Source: Alphaproteobacteria bacterium (GTDB lineage Bacteria; Myxococcota_A; UBA796; GCA-2862545). Taken from it: a DNA stretch of 64,000 bases. The position numbers and the translations under genes were made by a program. How positions within the stretch are numbered: position 1 is the first letter of the stretch; every line of letters begins with the position of its first letter. Below are positions 8,680 to 15,690 of this stretch, piece by piece. The notes under the pieces are model-generated. The model was not told the DNA's origin. It ran no database searches and saw only the letters and a program-made list of their open reading frames with translations. The stretch lies in contig JACKET010000001.1 in assembly GCA_020632875.1 (NCBI GenBank), positions 496,001 through 560,000 of the forward strand, in the 5' to 3' direction.

Positions 8680-8764
8680 CGGGCGTGCAGGTTCGAGTCC
8701 TGCTCCCCACATCCATCTGGGTGGGGATGGCGGAATGGCAGACGCGCCGGGCACCCGGTGTCCG
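8680..8764 (+). tRNA. Permuted tRNA-like unit A (3' part before 5' part)
   Basis: Read left to right, the DNA encodes a T-arm (stem GCAGG 8687-8691, loop TTCGAGT, stem CCTGC 8699-8703), the 3' acceptor strand TCCCCAC (8704-8710) and a discriminator A. After a short spacer come the 5' acceptor strand GTGGGGA (8721-8727), T8-G9, and a D-arm (GCG 8730-8732, loop with GG, CGC 8743-8745). The two acceptor strands pair perfectly over 7 bp across a 10-nt gap, so the pieces make one tRNA only if circularly permuted. Downstream, CCGGG-CA-CCCGG (8747-8758) looks like a leucine-type anticodon stem with a loop five bases too short. GTCCG (8760-8764) can pair with CGGGC (8680-8684) as a long variable arm. 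The anticodon cannot be assigned, and I found no normal tRNA reading that uses both ends. Confidence 0.6.
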
Positions 8765-8837
8765 TTCAATAGATTCAGGTTGTTCCTCCGAGACTGAAGC
8801 ATTGCCGTGGCCGTCATCTCGAGGTCCGGGGACGCTT

Positions 8838-8907
8838 GCCGAAGGAGCGGGTTCGATTCCCGTCCCCTGCGCTTGTGCAGGGGTGGCTCAGCTGGCCGAG
8901 CGTCGGC
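8838..8907 (+). tRNA. Permuted tRNA-like unit B (3' part before 5' part)
   Basis: The same inverted order as unit A. GCCGA (8838-8842, 3' anticodon-stem strand), a short AGGA variable loop, T-arm (GCGGG 8847-8851, TTCGATT, CCCGT 8859-8863) and 3' acceptor strand CCCCTGC (8864-8870) come first. After a 6-nt spacer follow the 5' acceptor strand GCAGGGG (8877-8883), T8-G9, a four-bp D-stem (GCTC 8886-8889 / GAGC 8898-8901), G26 and TCGGC (8903-8907), the 5' anticodon-stem strand. Acceptor (7 bp) and anticodon stem (5-6 bp, TCGGCA/TGCCGA) pair perfectly only in the permuted arrangement. The break falls in the anticodon loop, so the anticodon is divided and unreadable by eye. The core resembles class I tRNAs such as tRNA-Arg. 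Confidence 0.6.
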
Positions 8908-8919
8908 ACCTAGAGCTCA

Positions 8920-8993
8920 AGCCCTGGATTAAACGTCGTTGACGGCAGAAATCGCGGCCCCCGGCCCTGGGCGCAGGCTACGCGTCCAGGGCT
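8920..8993 (+). ncRNA. Structured 3' flank of the permuted tRNA-like locus
   Basis: AGCCCTGGA (8920-8928) pairs perfectly with TCCAGGGCT (8985-8993), closing a 56-nt domain that contains a smaller CGTC-GTT-GACG hairpin (8934-8944). Alternatively TGACGGC (8940-8946) pairs with GCCGTCA (8810-8816) upstream of unit B. These competing or nested helices suggest a structured transcript rather than spacer DNA. No coding potential is apparent. Whether this is an intron half, a processing element or a separate RNA cannot be decided here. Confidence 0.4.
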
Positions 8994-9006
8994 CCTTCAC
9001 GCCTGG

Positions 9007-9031
9007 GATTCGGGGCTTTCGCAGCCGAATC
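9007..9031. terminator. Bidirectional hairpin at the convergent junction
   Basis: GATTCGG (9007-9013) and CCGAATC (9025-9031) form a 7-bp inverted repeat with an 11-nt loop, overlapping the stop codon of the minus-strand gene that ends at 9030. It sits where the plus-strand tRNA-like transcript meets the converging gene, so it may terminate either. It lacks a T-run. Confidence 0.4.
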
Positions 9032-10031
9032 AGACGAGGAGCGCGGCGGCGAACGCGAGGCTCGCCAGCACCGAGGCGCCGATCATTCCGGACAGGGCGC
9101 CCGCGGCCCACCAGCCCGCGCGCTCGAAGGCGCTGGGGACATCGGGCTCGTAGTACGGGACCATCGGCGGACGCGCCGTGGGACGCGTGATCGCGTGGCT
9201 GTCGAACGCGTAGCGGTCGGGCGTGGACGCGTGGCGCGCAGGGGCCACGGGAGCGGTCGCGCTCGCGCGGTTGTCGGGGCCCGGGGCGGCAGGCCGCGGC
9301 GCGGGAGGGCGCGGAGCCGCGGGGCGCGGGACGGGCGGGCGCGCGGTGCCGGTGCCTCGCGAGACCACCGGGCGCACATACGACTGGATCGGGTTCGCGG
9401 AGCCCGTGCCGCGCGACACGATGGGGTTCGCAGAGCCCGTGCGGGACGAGAGCGGCGCCCGGCCACCGGGAGCGCGCGGGTCGGTCGGGACCGGGAAGAG
9501 CTGCTGGCGCGGGGCGTCGATGTCGAGCTGGTCGACCTGCTCCATCCAGTCGTCGAGGAGCTCGATCTCGATGGAGGCCTCTTGATCGGCGGCGATGGCG
9601 GCAGACCGCGCGAGGCTGGCCGCGGAGCGAGCGAAGGTGGAGAGGTCGGCGGGACGGGAGGTCTCGTCGTTCTCTTCGGTGACCTCGGCATCGGCGTAGG
9701 TGGCCGGGAGGAGCCCCATGTCCCACGTGGGCGGCGTGGTCTCGGAGTGGTCGGGCGGCTCGTCGTAGAGCGGCGCGGGCTTCGGACGGCGGATCGGGGC
9801 GAGCGCGCGGGACGGCGGCGGCGGATCGGTGATCGGCCCGCGGTTGCGGCTGCGCATCGGCGTGTTGGCCGTATCGGTGACTTCGGTCTCGGAGAAGTCG
9901 GCCTCGCTCGGGGCATCCAGCTCGTCGATGTCGCCGGGGAAGGACGGGATGTGCTCGATCAGGGAATCGGCGCGCATCCACACGCCACGCGCGTTCGCAG
10001 AATCCTTGATCTGGCCCGACCAGTCCGACAT
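9030..10031 (-). CDS. Disordered protein with C-terminal membrane anchor
   Basis: 333 residues. The first about 280 are hydrophilic and low-complexity (acidic, then Pro/Arg/Ala-rich), including repeated VSRGTGSANPI-type segments around residues 190-225 and a run of Pro-Arg-Pro-Ala motifs. The C-terminal about 40 residues form one hydrophobic helix (GALSGMIGASVLASLAFAAA) suitable for tail anchoring to the inner membrane. No enzyme domain is visible. Architecture resembles the linker-plus-anchor tails of myxobacterial kinases, and it is the last gene of an operon with a kinase and a Nudix regulator, so it could be a phosphorylation target; that is inference. Confidence 0.7.
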   Translation of the reverse strand: MSDWSGQIKDSANARGVWMRADSLIEHIPSFPGDIDELDAPSEADFSETEVTDTANTPMRSRNRGPITDPPPPSRALAPIRRPKPAPLYDEPPDHSETTPPTWDMGLLPATYADAEVTEENDETSRPADLSTFARSAASLARSAAIAADQEASIEIELLDDWMEQVDQLDIDAPRQQLFPVPTDPRAPGGRAPLSSRTGSANPIVSRGTGSANPIQSYVRPVVSRGTGTARPPVPRPAAPRPPAPRPAAPGPDNRASATAPVAPARHASTPDRYAFDSHAITRPTARPPMVPYYEPDVPSAFERAGWWAAGALSGMIGASVLASLAFAAALLV

Positions 10032-10052
10032 GAAACCCTCGACCGGTCGTAT

Positions 10053-10790
10053 CTAGCGCGTTTCGGGGTTCTCGCCAGCCTCGAAGCCCGAAAAACGGTA
10101 CACCTTCGCGGGTTTGGTGCTCGTCGGACGCTGCCCGGGGGCCTCCTCGATGAGCCCGTCGGTCTGGAGCCTGCGAAAACGCCGGCGGAAATTGCCCGGA
10201 TCCTGATCGGCGCCGAGGATGGCGCGGTACACGCCGCGCAGCTCGGCGACGGTGAACGTCTCGGGGACGAGCTCGAAGGCGATGGCGCTGGTGTCGATCC
10301 GCGCCTGGAGGTGGGCGTGGGCGGCGCGCACGATGGCGTCGTGGTCGAACGCCAGGGTGGGCAGCGCGGTGCTGGAGAACCAGCGCGCGTCGGCCGCGTC
10401 GGAGCCCGCGCCGACGAGCGGTGCGAGCGTGGGCCGCACGAGGGCGGTGTACGCGACGCTGATGATGCGCATCCGCGGGTCGCGATGGGGCTGACCGAAC
10501 GCGCCGACCTGCTCGAGCCACGCGCGGTCGAGCTTCAGGCCGGTCTCTTCGACGAGCTCGCGCCGGGCGGCTTCTTCGAGGCTCTCGCCCTGGTCGTCGA
10601 ACGTGTCGCCGACGCGGACGAAGCCACCGGGCAGGGCCCAGGCACCGGCGAACGGCGGCTCGCCGCGCTGGATGAGCAGGATCTTGAGGTCGGCGTCGAT
10701 CACCGTGCAGACCACGAGGTCGACGGTGACGCTGGGCTTCGGGAACTGCGCGACGGTCGCGCGGTACCGCCGGATGAAGTCGTCGGACAT
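10053..10790 (-). CDS. nrtR: NrtR-type Nudix regulator of NAD metabolism
   Basis: 245 residues. An N-terminal Nudix domain carries the box GESLEEAARRELVEETGL (near residues 65-85), the PGGFVRVG lead-in strand and the QRGEPPFAGAWALPGG start typical of ADP-ribose-binding Nudix proteins. The C-terminal about 80 residues (FTVAELRGVYRAILG, NFRRRFRRLQTDGLIEE) form the winged helix characteristic of NrtR repressors, which sense ADP-ribose and control NAD synthesis or salvage genes. The glutamates of the Nudix box are intact, so hydrolase activity cannot be excluded. The start at 10790 (MSDDFIRRY) is chosen because it begins the conserved region. The nicotinamidase-like gene in the same operon fits the role. 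Confidence 0.8.
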   Translation of the reverse strand: MSDDFIRRYRATVAQFPKPSVTVDLVVCTVIDADLKILLIQRGEPPFAGAWALPGGFVRVGDTFDDQGESLEEAARRELVEETGLKLDRAWLEQVGAFGQPHRDPRMRIISVAYTALVRPTLAPLVGAGSDAADARWFSSTALPTLAFDHDAIVRAAHAHLQARIDTSAIAFELVPETFTVAELRGVYRAILGADQDPGNFRRRFRRLQTDGLIEEAPGQRPTSTKPAKVYRFSGFEAGENPETR

Positions 10791-10831
10791 CCCCGCCACG
10801 ATAGCGCGGACCGCGTGCGCGCGGGCCGGGC

Positions 10832-12517
10832 TCACCGCTTCAGGGTCACCGCGAACAGCGTGTCGTCGCGGGCGAAGCCGGGTCGGCCGCCGAGGTCCAG
10901 CAGGACCTCCGGGAGGTCGACGGTCACCGCGCGTGCGCCGCGCGTGGGGTGCGCGGCGAGGAACAGCTCGAGGCCCGTCTCCGTCGGGACGATCGCGACG
11001 CCCGTGGGGAGCACGAGCAGCTCGGCGGTCGGCAGGGCGGTCGGGGCGCTCGTCAGGCCGTCGGGGCCGAGCACGTGGCGCGTGAAGCCCGATGCGCCGC
11101 GGGTGACGAGCACCGTGACGCCCGCGGCATGCACGGCGTCGACGACCTGCTCGCCTTCCAGCGCGGGGACCCGCTCCTGGTGGCAGGTTCCGGGACCGAG
11201 GCGCGAGACCCAGGTGGCGCCGAGGATCGACGTGACCGCGACGCCGCGGAAGATGCCCGTGGCGTGCGGCGCGACGGTGGCGGCGGTGCGGGCCGTCAGG
11301 ACGGGGGTTCCCGCGAGGCGCTGCAGCGTGAGCTCGACCAGCGCGTTGCCCGCGAGGCCGTGCAGCATGCCGCGGTGCGCGGAGAGCGACGTGGCGCGCA
11401 GGTCGGTGGCGACGGGCGTGCCGTCGGCGAGCCAAAGGTGGAGCCCCGCGAAGTTTGCCTCGCCATTGTCGTGGTGGATGGCGGACATCGGGAGAGCGCG
11501 GTTTCGATCTGACACCTGCACGGCGAAGGCGATGCCGTCCGGCGCGCGGAACGGCAGGGCCCCCGCGGGGGGCGGCGGACCGAGGCGGCGGCGGCCTTCG
11601 TAGAGCCCTGCCCGGGTCCACGCCCAGGTACGGCCGTCCCACGACGCCGTGCCGAGGATGGGGTCGGGCAGCGCGAACAGCGGCTGGACCTCCACGCTGG
11701 CGCCCGGCAGGGCCCGCGGCGCGCGGGGGGCTGGCGCGGTGAGGTCGTCGGGCGGGGGCGTGCGCTCCGTGTACACGAACAGGGCCTCGTACCAGTCGCG
11801 CCACGTGGGCGGCAGGGCGTCGAGGTCCACCATCGGCGGCACGACGACCTCGGGGTGGAACACCGAGAGGTTCGCGGTCATCCGCGCGTCGAGGGTCTTC
11901 GCGGTGGGGTGCTGGCCGCGGAACGGGTGGATGCCCGTGAACAGCTGGAAGGTCACGATGGCGTACGCGAACCAGTCGGTGGTCTCGGAGAACCCGGCGG
12001 TGTGGCGGTCGCGCACGGACTCCGCGAGGGCCGTCGCGGGGAAGCCCGGCAGCTGCCAGGAGTCGACGTCGATGAGCGCGAGCCGCACGTGGTCGGGCGC
12101 CACGAGGACGTTCACCTCGTTCAGGTCGACCACCAGCGCCTGGTGGGCGTGCGCGTGCGCGACGAGACCGCGCAGCTCGAGCACGCGCGCGCCGATCGCC
12201 GCGGCGTCCAGGCCGTGGCGCTGGCGGTAGGCCCGCGGGAACAGGCGGACCAGCGGGTGCCAGCCGTCGAGGAACGGCATGCGGAAACCCACGCGCTGGC
12301 CGGCCTCGTCGCACACCTCTGCGTCCGGAGCCACCAGGCCGTGAGACGCGAGGGCGCGCAGCGCGGCGAGCTTCGCGGGGCCGGGCGCGTGGCCCGGGTC
12401 GGTGAACAGCTTGTAGGCGAACCCGCCTCGCGCGTAGACGCTGGCCTGGCCGCCCTGGGCGACGAAGTCAGCGGTCCCGAGGTCGAGTGTGGCACCGGCG
12501 CAGAGGATGCGGGGCAT
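10832..12517 (-). CDS. YegI-like protein kinase with beta-rich C-terminal domain
   Basis: 561 residues. The N-terminal about 270 residues match the atypical kinase group found next to vWA/TerY proteins: the glycine loop is VAQGGQASVYARG, the ATP-binding Lys is AYKLF, the catalytic loop is VDLNEVNVLV in place of HRDLKPEN, and the metal-binding segment is LIDVDSWQ in place of DFG. Catalytic Asp and Asn are therefore present and it is probably active. The second half is beta-strand-rich with repeated short motifs (GTASWDGRTWAW, GIFRGVAVTSI), perhaps a propeller or sensor. Transcribed with the vWA gene upstream, from which it is separated by a 428-bp repeat; this mirrors the vWA-kinase part of TerY-type triads. 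No PP2C phosphatase is seen nearby. Confidence 0.75.
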   Translation of the reverse strand: MPRILCAGATLDLGTADFVAQGGQASVYARGGFAYKLFTDPGHAPGPAKLAALRALASHGLVAPDAEVCDEAGQRVGFRMPFLDGWHPLVRLFPRAYRQRHGLDAAAIGARVLELRGLVAHAHAHQALVVDLNEVNVLVAPDHVRLALIDVDSWQLPGFPATALAESVRDRHTAGFSETTDWFAYAIVTFQLFTGIHPFRGQHPTAKTLDARMTANLSVFHPEVVVPPMVDLDALPPTWRDWYEALFVYTERTPPPDDLTAPAPRAPRALPGASVEVQPLFALPDPILGTASWDGRTWAWTRAGLYEGRRRLGPPPPAGALPFRAPDGIAFAVQVSDRNRALPMSAIHHDNGEANFAGLHLWLADGTPVATDLRATSLSAHRGMLHGLAGNALVELTLQRLAGTPVLTARTAATVAPHATGIFRGVAVTSILGATWVSRLGPGTCHQERVPALEGEQVVDAVHAAGVTVLVTRGASGFTRHVLGPDGLTSAPTALPTAELLVLPTGVAIVPTETGLELFLAAHPTRGARAVTVDLPEVLLDLGGRPGFARDDTLFAVTLKR

Positions 12518-12536
12518 GGGGACTCCTGGGAATGCT

Positions 12537-12942
<406 letters not shown>

Positions 12943-12945
12943 GCC

Positions 12946-13689
12946 TCAGAAGGTCAGCACCTGCGACGGACCGCCGGAGCCGAGGACCTTCGACTGCGCC
13001 GCGATGCTCCGGGACAGGAAGTCCGCGAGGCGCGCGAGGGTCGCGGCGTCGGCTTTGTCGAGCTCGAGGTAGTGGTCGAAGCCCGCGGCCGCAGAGAAGT
13101 CCATGAGGGACTTCGCCAGGCCCGGCTCGCTCACGTTCACCCCGACCAGCACGGTCACGATGGACTCCACGGCTTCGTCGGAGACGGCCGCGGCGATGGC
13201 GTCCTTCACGGAGCGCGCGGTGAGCGTGCTCGCGTTGTCGCCTCCATCGGTGATCACGAACGCGATGGCGTTCGCGGAGAGGCCGTTCTGGACGAGGTCG
13301 CGCCCGTAGTCGGTGACGCTCGCGACCGCGTTGTGGGCGGCGTCGTACAGGGCCGTCGTGCCCCCGATGGTGAGGGCGCCCTTGTAGTCCGCGGGCTTGC
13401 ACTCGATGAGCGGCTTGAATCCGTGCACCTCGGTGAGCGCGTCGTCGAAGGCCACGAGGCGCAGCATCAGGTTGTCGGCCCGCGGCGAGTGGCGGCAGGC
13501 GCGAACGGTCTCCTGGATGCAGGCCTCGATCTCGGCCTTGAAGGCACTCACGGAGCCCGACACGTCCGCCGCGATGGCGACGAGCGTGTACTCCGAGGCT
13601 CCGAGGCGGTCGATCCGCATTCCGGAGTAGCCGTAGTGGTTGCCCGCGAGGATGCGGGAAGTGAGTCCGGTCTTGTCGAAGATAGGCAT
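12946..13689 (-). CDS. von Willebrand factor A domain protein (TerY-like)
   Basis: 247 residues made of one vWA domain. The metal-ion-dependent adhesion site is complete: DVSGSVS (DxSxS, residues 42-48), Thr in IGGTTALYDAA and Asp in ITDGGDN. It is cytosolic, without signal peptide. It resembles TerY-like vWA proteins that pair with atypical kinases and phosphatases. It sits between a nicotinamidase-like gene (12 bp upstream) and the YegI-like kinase. A role as partner or substrate-presenting subunit of the kinase is inferred from neighbourhood only. Confidence 0.85.
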   Translation of the reverse strand: MPIFDKTGLTSRILAGNHYGYSGMRIDRLGASEYTLVAIAADVSGSVSAFKAEIEACIQETVRACRHSPRADNLMLRLVAFDDALTEVHGFKPLIECKPADYKGALTIGGTTALYDAAHNAVASVTDYGRDLVQNGLSANAIAFVITDGGDNASTLTARSVKDAIAAAVSDEAVESIVTVLVGVNVSEPGLAKSLMDFSAAAGFDHYLELDKADAATLARLADFLSRSIAAQSKVLGSGGPSQVLTF

Positions 13690-13701
13690 CTCTGGCTCCT
13701 T

Positions 13702-14499
13702 TCAGGCGGCGAGGAAGTCGTTGGTGGTGGCGGTCTTCATGCCCAGGGCGGTCAGATCGCGGAGGAAGTCGTCCGCGAGCTTCTCGAAGCCCGGCACGGG
13801 GCTCGTCGCATCGGTGAGGAGCACGAGCTTCTCGATGGCGCGGCGGTCCCGGAAGCCAGCCGCGATGTCGCGGACGGTGTTCGCGAGGCAGTGGCTGCTG
13901 GCCTCGCCCGCGAGGAGGACGAGATCCGCCTCTTCGAGCGTGGTGAGCAGGCCGGAGTTCACCTGGGTCGCGGGGTCGGCGGGGTCGGGGACCTCGGCCC
14001 GCACGGCCGAGAAGTGCTCGGTCCACGGGTTGCTGCCCTTGGTGACGAAGTCGACGAGCGCGAAGCGGGACGACCACTCCTGCAGCGCGTCGAACAGCGG
14101 CTCGACGACGTTGTGGCCCTCGCTGCCGATGAGGCAGTGCTCCGGCCAGATGACGTGGATGTAGCGGCCGGTCCGCTGGAGCTCGCGGAGGTAGGCCAGG
14201 GTGCGGGCATGGGTGCTCGGGAGGGTGGGGACCCACTTGCCGGACTCGACATCCGCGGCGGTGATCGCCGTGAACGGCGCGGGGTGGTTGCCGTCGGCGT
14301 CGCGGAACCACACGGGGTGGCTGATGTCGACGCGGCGGTGGCTGTCGAGCGTCACGTGGACGTCGGCCAGCTTGTCCTTGAGCCGGTGGACGAGGAGGGC
14401 GAGCCGGTCCATGTCCTTCTGCGCGCCGGGCACGGACAGCGCGCCGTCCGGCAGGCAGAAGTCGTTCTGGGGGTCGATGACGACGAGGTGGAGCTTCAT
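13702..14499 (-). CDS. Nicotinamidase-like cysteine hydrolase (PncA family)
   Basis: 265 residues from the ATG at 14499, which has AGGAGG 5 bp upstream; an in-frame ATG at 14544 lies in the operator region and is rejected. Family motifs: catalytic Asp in IDPQNDF (residue 10), the metal triad pattern TLDSHRRVDISHP, the nicotinamidase signature IWPEHCLIGSEGH, KGSNPWTEHFSAV, and the nucleophile Cys in EASSHCLANTVRD. PncA deamidates nicotinamide to nicotinate for NAD salvage. It is about 50 residues longer than typical PncA, with an insertion after the metal motif, so a related amide substrate is possible. First gene of the NrtR-containing operon behind a CRP-like site. Confidence 0.75.
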   Translation of the reverse strand: MKLHLVVIDPQNDFCLPDGALSVPGAQKDMDRLALLVHRLKDKLADVHVTLDSHRRVDISHPVWFRDADGNHPAPFTAITAADVESGKWVPTLPSTHARTLAYLRELQRTGRYIHVIWPEHCLIGSEGHNVVEPLFDALQEWSSRFALVDFVTKGSNPWTEHFSAVRAEVPDPADPATQVNSGLLTTLEEADLVLLAGEASSHCLANTVRDIAAGFRDRRAIEKLVLLTDATSPVPGFEKLADDFLRDLTALGMKTATTNDFLAA

Positions 14500-14513
14500 G
14501 GCGTCCTCCTGAA

Positions 14514-14607
14514 AGAGTCTGAATGACTCTATGTGGTACGCCATGACTATAAGGTCATAGAGACTCTATTGAAGTAATCAAGACCTTATTATGTGAGATA
14601 CCTCACA
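14514..14607 (-). promoter_or_regulatory. Operator/promoter cluster upstream of the nicotinamidase-like operon, with a consensus CRP box
   Basis: Within 94 bp lie four dyads. AGAGTC-N5-GACTCT is at 14514-14530, ATGAC-N6-GTCAT at 14543-14558, ATAGAG-A-CTCTAT at 14557-14569, and TGTGA-GATACC-TCACA at 14592-14607. The last is an exact match to the CRP consensus TGTGA-N6-TCACA. The octamer GACTCTAT occurs directly repeated at 14525 and 14562. A minus-strand -10 box TATAGT (14551-14546) would place the start near 14539, about 60 bp from the CRP-box centre, close to the classical -61.5 activator position. The other dyads are candidate NrtR or self-regulator sites. The remaining bases up to 14826 hold a GGGGTCTGACCCC palindrome (14660-14672) and nothing else recognisable. 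Confidence 0.6.
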
Positions 14608-14826
14608 CATGCGATGCGGAAGCATCCGTATTCACGGGCGATTCGGGGTGGCCGTTCTGGGGTCTGACCCCACTGAGGCCAGGGGCGGTGACCTCTGCAG
14701 GAGTCCACCGTACGCCGCAATTGACGCGTCAACATGCGACTTGATGCATCACGCGTGGGTCCGTGGTACGCTGGGTGCACCCCCCGGTCCGCCGTCCGTG
14801 CAGGCCACCCTCCCCGAGGAACCCCC

Positions 14827-15678
14827 ATGCGCAACCTGCTGAAGTCCGGCCTCCGCCGCCTCGTCACGTCCGCAGCCACCCAGCGTCCCATCGGCGACCG
14901 CCACGCCACCATCCTCGCCGTCGCCGCGCAGAAGGGCGGGGTCGGCAAGACCACGACCAGTGTGAGCCTCGCGAGCGCCCTGGCCCGCTACCACGGCAAG
15001 CGCGTGCTGCTCGTCGACCTCGACCCCCAGGGGCACGTCACCACGGCGCTGAAGGCCCACGTGCGGCCGGGTGGCGGGCTGATGTCGAAGGTCCTGACGG
15101 ACGACCGGTCGGGCCTCGAGGTGATGGACATCGTCACGAGCACCGACATCGAGAACCTCGACGTCACGCCGTTCGACCCGCGCCTGGCCGAAGCCGAGGA
15201 CCTGCTCTCCACGCGCATCGGCAAGGAGTTCATCCTCCGCGACGCGCTGAAGGTGACGCGGTCGCACTACGACGTGATCGTGCTCGACTGCCCGCCGAAC
15301 CAGGGCAACCTCACGCTGAACGGGCTGTGCGCGTCCGACAGCGTGCTCATCCCGTGCGATCCGAGCCCGCTCGCGCTGAAGGGCGTCGAGGCGCTCGTGC
15401 AGACCATCACGGCCGTCGCGAGCCGCCTGAACCCCGACATCGACGTGATGGGCGTGCTCCTCACGCGGGTCGACGGGCGGAACCGCTCGCTGAACGACAC
15501 GATCGAGTCCGACATCGCGGAGCGCTTCGGCGACGCCGTGCTGCCCATGCGCATCGGCATCAACAGCAGCCTCGCGAAGGCCCAGGTCGAGGGGCGCGAC
15601 ATCTTCGCGTTCGACGAGTCGAGCCGCGGCGCCCAGCAGTACCGCGAGCTCTCCGACGCGGTGGCCGCCGCGCTGTAG
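14827..15678 (+). CDS. ParA/Soj-family ATPase
   Basis: 283 residues from the ATG at 14827 (GAGGAA 6 bp before it). A deviant Walker A motif AQKGGVGKTTTS follows about 40 residues of basic N-terminal extension (MRNLLKSGLRRLVTSAATQ), then DLDPQGHVTTAL (Walker A' Asp) and VIVLDCPPNQG (Walker B). These ATPases position chromosomes, plasmids or protein clusters by ATP-dependent non-specific DNA binding. No ParB or parS is visible beside it, so an orphan ParA-like role in cargo positioning is more likely than chromosome partition. It is followed after 12 bp by the Lgt homologue. Confidence 0.85.
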   Translation: MRNLLKSGLRRLVTSAATQRPIGDRHATILAVAAQKGGVGKTTTSVSLASALARYHGKRVLLVDLDPQGHVTTALKAHVRPGGGLMSKVLTDDRSGLEVMDIVTSTDIENLDVTPFDPRLAEAEDLLSTRIGKEFILRDALKVTRSHYDVIVLDCPPNQGNLTLNGLCASDSVLIPCDPSPLALKGVEALVQTITAVASRLNPDIDVMGVLLTRVDGRNRSLNDTIESDIAERFGDAVLPMRIGINSSLAKAQVEGRDIFAFDESSRGAQQYRELSDAVAAAL

Positions 15679-15690
15679 TATCCGGGGGCG

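Noticed and set aside
8721..8870. A single normal long tRNA from GTGGGGA to TCCCCTG
   Set aside because: The acceptor pairs only five of seven positions and the interior would need a huge insertion; the permuted pairings on both sides are perfect.
8685..8942. Open reading frame of 85 codons across the tRNA-like locus
   Set aside because: It is a by-product of structured RNA sequence: no ribosome-binding site, composition unlike neighbours, and it runs through the acceptor, T-arm and D-arm elements.
8623..9010. Group I or group II intron in a permuted intron-exon arrangement
   Set aside because: Conserved P/Q/R/S or domain V patterns were looked for and not found convincingly (GAGACT at 8790 is the only hint), and the space is too short for two complete introns. 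Kept only as an open explanation for joining.
13702..14544. Start of the nicotinamidase-like gene at 14544
   Set aside because: It would place operator palindromes inside the coding sequence; the ATG at 14499 has AGGAGG and begins the conserved strand.
14660..14672. GGGGTCTGACCCC palindrome and the similar GGGGCTGACCCC at 3866
   Set aside because: Such short GC palindromes are frequent in GC-rich genomes; two unrelated positions are not enough for a claim.
14734..14826. N-terminal extension of the ParA-like protein from an ATG at 14734
   Set aside because: The extra 31 residues are not ParA-like and have no Shine-Dalgarno, whereas the ATG at 14827 is preceded by GAGGAA.
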